A stretch of DNA of 33,167 bases from a virus. The position numbers and the translations under genes were made by a program. The notes below the pieces were generated by a model. That model was not told where the DNA came from, did not search any database, and was given only the letters and a program-made list of their open reading frames with translations. This document shows positions 8,377 through 13,493 of this stretch, in pieces. Numbering within the stretch: the stretch's first letter is position 1; each line of letters opens with the position of its first letter. The DNA lies in the IMG/VR virus record IMGVR_UViG_3300009420_004026, positions 1 to 33,167 of that record, one strand, 5' to 3'.

Positions 8377-8649
8377 TTATCCTTCTTCTATGAGATATCC
8401 TTCGTCTTCGTCATCCCAAGTATAAATTTCCATTCCATTAAAACCCTCTTGTTTCCATCCACGCGCTTCTGCGTGAGCTTCAACAATTTCACCATATTCA
8501 GCAGTTGGCCAAAGGCCGGCTTTTATCGCCCATTGCTTCATATCTATTTGAACCGCACTAGATTGTTCACCTTGAACCAGATGCGGTTTGTTAATTTTAG
8601 CCAATTCGTCGCTTATAATTTCAAATCCGTTGCGTGTTGATACGGTCAT
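8377..8649 (-). CDS. Small acidic early protein, unknown
   Basis: 90 residues, acidic at the C-terminus (IYTWDDEDEGYLIEEG), Trp-containing (MKQWAIKAGLWPTAEYG). I do not recognise the family and see no membrane segment. It has its own early promoter (8682-8710) and the AAAAGGAATCACT leader just before ATG. This is the usual arrangement of phage early host-takeover genes, but no target can be named. Confidence 0.8.
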   Translation of the reverse strand: MTVSTRNGFEIISDELAKINKPHLVQGEQSSAVQIDMKQWAIKAGLWPTAEYGEIVEAHAEARGWKQEGFNGMEIYTWDDEDEGYLIEEG

Positions 8650-8681
8650 AGTGATTCCTTTTGTTTTCGCTTTATATCATT

Positions 8682-8710
8682 AATATAAACTATTAAAACA
8701 GACTTGTCAA
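8682..8710 (-). promoter_or_regulatory. Early sigma-70 promoter
   Basis: Minus strand TTGACA (8705-8710), 17-nt spacer, TATATT (8682-8687). It is nearly the same as the promoter at 8324-8352 and drives the 8377-8649 gene. Confidence 0.85.
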
Positions 8711-8723
8711 TAGTTAATTTAGC

Positions 8724-8751
8724 AAAGTGGGAAACCGAAGCTCCCCACTTT
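8724..8751 (-). terminator. UUCG-loop terminator after the phosphate transporter
   Basis: In minus-strand RNA this forms a 12-bp stem with a C(UUCG)G tetraloop. Two of the pairs are G-U and would be A-C mismatches on the plus strand, so the minus strand is the functional one. The 3' U-run is short. It separates the permease gene from the next early promoter, which begins 14 nt further on. Confidence 0.75.
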
Positions 8752-8756
8752 ATTTT

Positions 8757-9710
8757 TTATGTTGGCGCTAAGACGTAATGCACAAGTAATACAAGTGCAA
8801 CTGAAGCCCCAAGACCAACCATCATTTTACCAAAGTCTTTTGCAACTATTGGAAATACTGATTTAGTTTTCTTTTTACCAGTGAATGTAGCAATAGCTAA
8901 TTCGCGTCCTGCTAACATGCCTACAAAAACCCAAGTTGTGCTCATTGGAATGTCATTTAATTCTTTAAAGAAATACAAGCATAGCCAATAGAATAAGTCA
9001 ATCAATGTGGCTGATCGTACATATCTTGTATTATGTTTCTCTAAAACAATTTGCTGGATTTTCCCGCCTTTTTCTTTAAACATGAAGAATAAACCGGCGA
9101 CGAATACAACTGATATAAGAACCATCAAATCCACAGGAACCACGCGTGGTAAGAATACCGCGATATTGGCCATATCATGTGACAGCCAAGTCCACCATAA
9201 ACCACCTGTTGCTAACCATTGAGCAATTCGCCAATAGTTCTTATACTCTTCTTTAACGGGTTTAGACTCATCGAGCCATTTGCTAACAAAGTACCATACT
9301 GCGTAAGCAAACGCTGCAGCAACACCGTAACCCATAATAGATTTCATAAGCATTTTTTCCAACACGAAGGTTGAAGCAAATACTGATAATACTAAGAATG
9401 ATGTTGAGACCGGCACACCAAAACGTGTTAAACCGACGAGTACTGCTGGTGCCATTGCGTGATACCATTGAACTTCCTGCCAAGGAATCTTGTTCAAACG
9501 TCCGTAACTAATATCACCACCATTCATGTACCAACCATACCAAAGTGTGGCAAGCAATACGCTTGATGCTGAAATCCATAATGTTTTGTAAGTAACTCTC
9601 TCATTGTTTGATGCCATCCATGTACCGAGAGTTTGTACTGAATCATTTGCAATTACTGCATACGCAGCTAACAGGAACCCGATAAGGCTCCATGTTGTAA
9701 GTAGTTCCAT
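8757..9710 (-). CDS. PiT/PHO4-family inorganic phosphate transporter
   Basis: 317 residues, very hydrophobic, with about eight likely membrane segments. The two half-repeats typical of phosphate permeases are visible. The first has VIANDSVQTLGTW (about 19-31) and GVPVSTSF (about 98-105). The second has WLSHDMANIAVF (about 175-186) and DIPMSTTWVFVG (about 253-264). These correspond to the GANDxxN and P(I/V)STT signatures of PitA and eukaryotic PiT proteins. Transport of phosphate into the infected cell with H+ or Na+ is the family function; substrate is inferred. It is shorter than PitA (about 500), lacking the large central loop. The ATG follows AAAAGGAT. It is a single-gene unit with a TATAAATA box 68 nt upstream, so expression is probably late, when DNA synthesis needs phosphate. 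Confidence 0.88.
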   Translation of the reverse strand: MELLTTWSLIGFLLAAYAVIANDSVQTLGTWMASNNERVTYKTLWISASSVLLATLWYGWYMNGGDISYGRLNKIPWQEVQWYHAMAPAVLVGLTRFGVPVSTSFLVLSVFASTFVLEKMLMKSIMGYGVAAAFAYAVWYFVSKWLDESKPVKEEYKNYWRIAQWLATGGLWWTWLSHDMANIAVFLPRVVPVDLMVLISVVFVAGLFFMFKEKGGKIQQIVLEKHNTRYVRSATLIDLFYWLCLYFFKELNDIPMSTTWVFVGMLAGRELAIATFTGKKKTKSVFPIVAKDFGKMMVGLGASVALVLLVHYVLAPT

Positions 9711-9778
9711 TTAATTATCCTTTTGCTTGACGGCTTTACCCCGTCGCTCACAATATTAAACATGATTGTTTAACGCAG

Positions 9779-9786
9779 TATTTATA
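9779..9786 (-). promoter_or_regulatory. Late promoter of the phosphate transporter
   Basis: Exact TATAAATA on the minus strand, 68 nt before the permease ATG and directly downstream of the terminator at 9802-9835. A small GACGG/CCGTC hairpin (about 9729-9746) sits in the leader just before the Shine-Dalgarno. Confidence 0.75.
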
Positions 9787-9801
9787 GGACATAGTACGCT
9801 T

Positions 9802-9835
9802 AAAAAAACGGAAAAACTATTTTGTTTTTCCGTTT
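9802..9835 (-). terminator. Intrinsic terminator
   Basis: A perfect 12-bp stem (9806-9817 with 9824-9835), 6-nt loop, then seven T on the minus strand. It ends the transcript of the genes at 10420-9859 and insulates the late promoter at 9779. Confidence 0.88.
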
Positions 9836-9858
9836 AATATAATATTAGAAATATAAGT

Positions 9859-10017
9859 TTAATCAGATTCAGTTTTAATGTTATCTCTTAACGCATCATA
9901 TAATACTTCTGATATAACTGCAAGTTGTAAACCAGTCGCTTGAACTCGACTCTCGACATATTCCTCATACGTCGAATAACAGTGTGCGCGCTTCGGCGGA
10001 GTACGGTTTGTTATCAT
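9859..10017 (-). CDS. Small protein of 52 residues, unknown
   Basis: Starts at the ATG at 10017 (MITNRTPPKRAHCYS), chosen because TAGGAA lies upstream. A longer frame from 10086 would overlap the preceding gene by 44 bases. The rest is a helix-rich stretch ending YDALRDNIKTESD. It follows the 10043-10420 gene and is closed by the 9802-9835 terminator, so the two form a small early operon. No family recognised. Confidence 0.6.
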   Translation of the reverse strand: MITNRTPPKRAHCYSTYEEYVESRVQATGLQLAVISEVLYDALRDNIKTESD

Positions 10018-10042
10018 ATTTAAAATTCCTATTGAATTAAGT

Positions 10043-10420
10043 TTATGCCATTGCTGACATTTTAGGGTTGTGAGAAAAAGCAACAAAGCCTATTGGAGCA
10101 ACAACTGCTACGGTGCCATCTTCGGCTACGATAACATCGCCAACTGACAGGGAAGACATGCGACTTAAACGCTCGATGTTTTCCTCTGGGCCCATGTTAC
10201 CGATGTGGAATACTTCGTTATAATCTTTGGCTTCGATGTTACAAACATGAGTGTAGTAACCAGCTTCAAAAGCATCAGAAGCAATACCACCAATCTTATG
10301 ACCTTTAAAGTCCATCATCATAGCGTTACGAGCTTCAAAAGCTGGAACAGTATTATTACCGTTGATTGCTGCGTATTGAGCTGTTGAAAGCTGGATTTGG
10401 TAGATTGAAAACTTAGCCAT
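10043..10420 (-). CDS. Conserved small phage protein, unknown
   Basis: 125 residues. It starts MAKFSIYQIQLSTAQYAAIN and contains a DFKGHKIG, a YYTHVCNIEAKDYNEVFHIG block and a SLSVGDVIVAEDG turn near the C-terminus. I recognise this layout from conserved hypothetical proteins of marine phages but know of no function. It has its own early promoter (10454-10482) and an AAAAAGGAATCA leader. Confidence 0.85.
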   Translation of the reverse strand: MAKFSIYQIQLSTAQYAAINGNNTVPAFEARNAMMMDFKGHKIGGIASDAFEAGYYTHVCNIEAKDYNEVFHIGNMGPEENIERLSRMSSLSVGDVIVAEDGTVAVVAPIGFVAFSHNPKMSAMA

Positions 10421-10453
10421 AAGATGATTCCTTTTTGTTTACCTTATACAACT

Positions 10454-10482
10454 AATATACTATATTAATATAGGAATGTCAA
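10454..10482 (-). promoter_or_regulatory. Early sigma-70 promoter
   Basis: Minus strand TTGACA (10477-10482), 17-nt spacer, TATATT (10454-10459), followed by the AAAAAGGAATCA leader of the 10043-10420 gene. Confidence 0.85.
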
Positions 10483-10703
10483 TAGTTTTTTTCTTTTAAT
10501 TTAAAATAATTTCTAAAATCTTTTTCATCATGGGAATATTCAAAAAGTATCGTGTCTTCAATTACACCGGTATTCTCTTTATAAGTCCATTGTGTTTGGT
10601 TCATATGAGATTTGCAAAAATGCTTCGCCGCAGTTCTTAGATCACTAGGAATACAAATCTCGTAATATTTTTCTACGTTTGCCCAAGTTTTTAAATGTGA
10701 CAT
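10479..10703 (-). CDS. Small protein of 74 residues, unknown
   Basis: Start taken at the ATG at 10703 because AAGGAAAC precedes it at the usual distance; an in-frame ATG at 10724 would add seven residues. The protein (MSHLKTWANVEKYYEI..., ending FRNYFKLKEKNY) is rich in aromatic and charged residues with no membrane segment. I do not recognise it. No clear sigma-70 promoter is visible upstream. Its stop lies inside the -35 region of the next gene's promoter, showing tight packing. Confidence 0.7.
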   Translation of the reverse strand: MSHLKTWANVEKYYEICIPSDLRTAAKHFCKSHMNQTQWTYKENTGVIEDTILFEYSHDEKDFRNYFKLKEKNY

Positions 10704-10731
10704 TATAGTTTCCTTTTTATTCATTAAAATA

Positions 10732-10739
10732 TATAAATA
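10732..10739 (+). promoter_or_regulatory. Late promoter of the 10808 gene
   Basis: Exact TATAAATA on the plus strand, 68 nt upstream of the ATG at 10808 and positioned between divergent genes. Confidence 0.75.
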
Positions 10740-10807
10740 AAGAAAGCGAGTTACACAATTAAGTTTGAACTATATTATTACTTATAATTTAAAACAGGTT
10801 GTGAAAA

Positions 10808-11290
10808 ATGATAGATCCAATTACCGCAATTACAGCAGCTACAGCTGCGTTTAATACCGTTAAGCGATTTGTTCATGCAGGGCAAGAATTTGAAAACGTT
10901 GCAAAACAACTCGGAAAATGGTATACGGCGTCGGCCGACTTTAGGCACGCCCAACAAGAAAATAAAAATCCCCCGATATTTAAAAAGTTATTTGCAGCAG
11001 GTTCTGTAGAAGAAGAAGCGCTTAACATACTTATATATGATAAGAAACTTATTGAGCAAGAAAAGGAATTGGCTTTACTTCTCAACATGCGTTTTGGCTA
11101 TGGTACTATGGAAGAGCTTAAAACAATGCGAAGAAAAATAAGAGCACAAAGACAGGAAACCGTTTACAAACAAATTGAAAGAAGAAAAGCGTTAATTAAT
11201 TTAGTTACAGTTTGCGTAGGTTGCATCGCAATTACAACGTTAATAATAGGGGGTGGGTACTTTGTAGGATTAGGCATGGGTAAATGGTAA
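10808..11290 (+). CDS. Late membrane-anchored protein conserved in marine T4-like phages
   Basis: 160 residues. Residues 1-20 are Ala/Thr-rich (ITAITAATAAFNTV). The middle is a charged helical region with KNPPIFKKLFAAGSVEEEAL (about 53-72) and RRKIRAQRQETVYKQIERRK. One clear membrane segment follows (about 131-155, LINLVTVCVGCIAITTLIIG), and the end is short. The NPPIFKKLF...EEEAL block is one I recall from conserved proteins of unknown role in T4-type ocean phages. Topology resembles a tail-anchored inner-membrane protein. It could act in lysis (spanin or holin accessory) or be internal to the virion; neither is shown. It is expressed late and is isolated on the plus strand. Confidence 0.85.
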   Translation: MIDPITAITAATAAFNTVKRFVHAGQEFENVAKQLGKWYTASADFRHAQQENKNPPIFKKLFAAGSVEEEALNILIYDKKLIEQEKELALLLNMRFGYGTMEELKTMRRKIRAQRQETVYKQIERRKALINLVTVCVGCIAITTLIIGGGYFVGLGMGKW

Positions 11291-11469
11291 CGATATTTTT
11301 GTATTCTGTTGCCATGACTCATGTTTGGATTAACAACCACAGCGCGCTAGTAAAAATATGCAAATACTCAGTGCCAATTGAATTGCGTGCAAAATACAAT
11401 AGTAATCCTATTCAAAGAGTAGTGCACTACAATAATAGTTGTCCTAAATCAATCTCAATAGAAAAATAA
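11284..11469 (+). CDS. Possible small protein (61 residues), doubtful
   Basis: Open frame overlapping the end of the preceding gene by seven bases, with no clear Shine-Dalgarno. A shorter version starts at the ATG at 11314. Composition (MTHVWINNHSALVKICKYS...) shows nothing diagnostic. It fills the gap before the converging minus-strand gene, which argues mildly for a real gene. It could equally be a chance frame in the 3' region. Confidence 0.3.
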   Translation: MVTIFLYSVAMTHVWINNHSALVKICKYSVPIELRAKYNSNPIQRVVHYNNSCPKSISIEK

Positions 11470-11470
11470 A

Positions 11471-11740
11471 TTAGCCCCAGTCTTTAAAGTCTTGTAAAAT
11501 ATCTTCGTTATAGATATACCCGGCGCGATATGCTTCTTTTTCAATATTAGTTAAATCGTCAATTCGCTTAGACGTACGCGTACCTCCTAAATAATAGTGA
11601 GGTACTTGTCGCCGGCCATAATAACTGTCAGCCGAACCTCGGTCAAAAGGTCCTCCATGACGTGCGTCGCCTGAACCGACTTCTACATCGTAGACGCGTC
11701 CGTGATATTCAAAAGTTTGTGATTTTTCGTGATACTTCAT
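11471..11740 (-). CDS. Conserved phage protein with GGPFDRG..YYGR motif
   Basis: 89 residues. The central motif DARHGGPFDRGSADSYYGR followed by PHYY and a C-terminal IEKEAYRAGY is characteristic of a widely distributed small phage protein. Its function is unknown to me. It lies 18 nt downstream of the bilin reductase on the same strand and is the last gene of that late operon. Confidence 0.85.
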   Translation of the reverse strand: MKYHEKSQTFEYHGRVYDVEVGSGDARHGGPFDRGSADSYYGRRQVPHYYLGGTRTSKRIDDLTNIEKEAYRAGYIYNEDILQDFKDWG

Positions 11741-11758
11741 TACATTACCAATTCTGAC

Positions 11759-12451
11759 TTAATCATTAATTTTAGGAAACAGCATGTCAGTACAAAACTT
11801 GTCTACATCTGCTTCATCTAAACCCAAACTTTTCATTGTGCGAGGAGTGTGTGGATTTTGTTGTTGATTGTGGCAGTAGTAGTTTTGTGCAGCAACAGTT
11901 TCGCTGTATTCACCCTTGCCTGTAAACTCACCAATTTTACTAAAGTAATCACGTAGATTATCTTGTGCTAGCGTGATAATGGCAACTGCTTCCTCTTCTG
12001 AATTTACATTGCCTGCAGCCAACATTTTATCTGTAAAAATATTAGTTGCCCATTCAGGTAATTGCCGTTGTTTTTTAGGAATAAAGTCCGCGACTGATTC
12101 TTTGTATCCTACAATCATAGGATGATCGATACCGCCACTGCTTGCTGAAAAGTCGTGAAAAGCGCCTGTCATTTTATTCTTGCCTGCAATAACGTCAAAG
12201 CCATATATAGGACCATTGTTGTTAAGCACAGGAAAAACGCATACATGCATCATCCACAAACCCTTACTATCGCGAGCGTCTACAACATCAATGTGAGCCC
12301 GCCTAACATTATCATTGCGCCAAACGCGGTTGACCCAAGTATCGTTATTAAAATGAGAAAGACCTAGTTCGTCATACTCTGTTGCGCTTGCATCAAAAAT
12401 ATTAATAATTTCATCTTTGCACTCTATTAGTCTATCCCAAATAACACTCAA
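11759..12451 (-). CDS. pcyX: Ferredoxin-dependent bilin reductase, PcyX-like
   Basis: 230 residues from a TTG start at 12451 (stop codon in frame just upstream; GGGG about 8 nt before). The family pattern is clear: RRAHIDVVDARD, then MMHVCVFP, YGFDVIAG, TGAFHDFSA, a QLPEW...IF segment, and a C-terminal YYCHNQQQNPHTPRTM. These blocks line up in order with cyanobacterial PcyA. His69 and Asp86 match PcyA His88 and Asp105. The PcyA-specific Glu76 is replaced by Asp55, and Asn199 sits where PebS has its second catalytic Asp. Phage PebS lacks the equivalent of His69, so PcyX (biliverdin to phycoerythrobilin, known from marine viral metagenomes) is the best fit. Product and electron donor are inferred. 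Second gene of a late operon; no haem oxygenase is visible in the window. Confidence 0.88.
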   Translation of the reverse strand: MSVIWDRLIECKDEIINIFDASATEYDELGLSHFNNDTWVNRVWRNDNVRRAHIDVVDARDSKGLWMMHVCVFPVLNNNGPIYGFDVIAGKNKMTGAFHDFSASSGGIDHPMIVGYKESVADFIPKKQRQLPEWATNIFTDKMLAAGNVNSEEEAVAIITLAQDNLRDYFSKIGEFTGKGEYSETVAAQNYYCHNQQQNPHTPRTMKSLGLDEADVDKFCTDMLFPKIND

Positions 12452-12473
12452 TTTTTAACCCCATAATTTATAA

Positions 12474-12719
12474 TTAATCGTACCCTCTTACGGCCACTTT
12501 ATCCATATCTTCATTTATAATCTCAGCTTCACGAGCTTTGTACGCTGCTTCAAATCCTACTTCGTGCATATAATTTTCATTATTACCCCAAAGTCTTTTA
12601 AAATATGAATTGTAAGTTTTTTCAACATCTACGTCAGACCACTCTCTATCAATAAGTTTGCCTTTAATCATCCAATTAAATCGGTTAGCTTCTTTACGTA
12701 CGAATGAGCTGCACACCAT
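12474..12719 (-). CDS. Small protein ahead of the bilin reductase, unknown
   Basis: 81 residues, charged, with Trp- and Tyr-rich helices (ANRFNWMIKGKLIDREW, YNSYFKRLWGNNENY). It is first in the late operon (TATAAATA at 12748) with a good AAAGGAG before ATG, and it ends 22 nt before the bilin reductase. It is too short to be a haem oxygenase and shows no iron-sulphur Cys motif, so it is not a ferredoxin. No family recognised. Confidence 0.8.
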   Translation of the reverse strand: MVCSSFVRKEANRFNWMIKGKLIDREWSDVDVEKTYNSYFKRLWGNNENYMHEVGFEAAYKAREAEIINEDMDKVAVRGYD

Positions 12720-12747
12720 AGGTCTCCTTTACAAAATATATTATTTT

Positions 12748-12755
12748 TATTTATA
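12748..12755 (-). promoter_or_regulatory. Late promoter of the bilin reductase operon
   Basis: Exact TATAAATA on the minus strand, 28 nt before the ATG at 12719. It implies that the operon 12719-11471 is transcribed late. Confidence 0.8.
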
Positions 12756-12779
12756 GTAAAGGTTAACGAATATTATTGA

Positions 12780-12814
12780 ATGTTATCGCTATCAACACAT
12801 GATAGCGATAACAT
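12780..12814. other. Perfect 14-bp inverted repeat
   Basis: 12780-12793 pairs perfectly with 12801-12814 around a 7-nt loop (core TTATCGCTATC / GATAGCGATAA). It lies between the MazG-like gene and the late promoter at 12748. There is no U-run on either side, so it is either a poor terminator or a protein-binding or processing site. Confidence 0.75.
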
Positions 12815-12835
12815 GTAACATATAGTTACTTTGAT

Positions 12836-13246
12836 TTACAACGCACAGTTGATGTCGCCATGATTACCTTTATGTGTTGGATTAACCCACCCTGACGGCT
12901 TAATCAAATCTGGAAGTCCGAATTTATTTGGGCGACCTTCTTTAACACCAGGCTCTTTTGCCATGTTAGCTTCATATATAGCGTTCCATGCCATATTAGA
13001 ATCAACACCAAATACATCAAGTGTGCCTAAGGCAAAAACACACATATCAATTAAGCCGTCAACAATCTCTTCAGGATCTTTAGCTTCGATTGCTTCCATC
13101 GTTTCATCGTATTCTTCTTTAACCATAGACATACGGAAATTGAGATAGTTATTCATCAATTCCTTATCGTCCTTGTTTTTTTCAAACCATTCACGCACAC
13201 CAAACTTGTGGTGCATCATCATCATATCATTTGCCATATCAGTCAT
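12836..13246 (-). CDS. MazG-like / PRA-PH-type NTP pyrophosphohydrolase
   Basis: 136 residues, all-alpha. The metal-binding pattern EEYDETMEAIEAKD...EEIVDGLIDMCVFALGTLD (about 45-77) is that of the MazG/phosphoribosyl-ATP pyrophosphohydrolase superfamily. It is followed by AWNAIYEANMAK and GRPNKFGLPDLIKPSGW, typical of phage members. The family removes pyrophosphate from nucleoside triphosphates; in phages dNTP-pool adjustment or (p)ppGpp-linked roles have been proposed. Met-rich start (MANDMMMMHHKFG). Early promoter at 13274-13302. It is a single-gene unit upstream of a perfect hairpin. Confidence 0.85.
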   Translation of the reverse strand: MTDMANDMMMMHHKFGVREWFEKNKDDKELMNNYLNFRMSMVKEEYDETMEAIEAKDPEEIVDGLIDMCVFALGTLDVFGVDSNMAWNAIYEANMAKEPGVKEGRPNKFGLPDLIKPSGWVNPTHKGNHGDINCAL

Positions 13247-13273
13247 AATATATCCTCTTTCATTGTATAATTC

Positions 13274-13302
13274 ATAGTATCATTAAAACGTGTTTTTGTC
13301 AA
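13274..13302 (-). promoter_or_regulatory. Early sigma-70 promoter
   Basis: Minus strand TTGACA (13297-13302), 17-nt spacer, TACTAT (13274-13279), upstream of the MazG-like gene. It overlaps the 3' end of the coiled-coil gene. Confidence 0.75.
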
Positions 13303-13481
13303 CCAATTTTTAGTTGCTCGAGATGAGTAATTTCATCTTTTAATTTTAGCTTTTCTATTTTAGCTCTTTTAACAGAAATTTCTGGAGCTTTTTCCGCTTC
13401 CAAGGCTTCTATAGTTTTATGTAATTTTGAATGGCGGTTTTGTAGTAAATTAATTCTGTAGGTTTTTTCTTCGTTATTCAT
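13299..13481 (-). CDS. DUF465/YdcH-like small coiled-coil protein
   Basis: 60 residues forming two helices: RINLLQNRHSKLHKTIEALE and KRAKIEKLKLKDEITHLEQL. The second helix matches the signature of DUF465 (YdcH-like) proteins, found in proteobacteria and many phages with no assigned function. The ATG follows AAAGGAAAC and lies 12 nt after the stop of gene 43, so it is the promoter-distal gene of the polymerase transcript. Confidence 0.75.
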   Translation of the reverse strand: MNNEEKTYRINLLQNRHSKLHKTIEALEAEKAPEISVKRAKIEKLKLKDEITHLEQLKIG

Positions 13482-13493
13482 TAACCGTTTCCT

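Noticed and set aside
12474-12719. Haem oxygenase or ferredoxin partner of the bilin reductase
   Set aside because: The neighbouring protein has 81 residues, too short for haem oxygenase (about 200), and lacks the Cys cluster of a ferredoxin.
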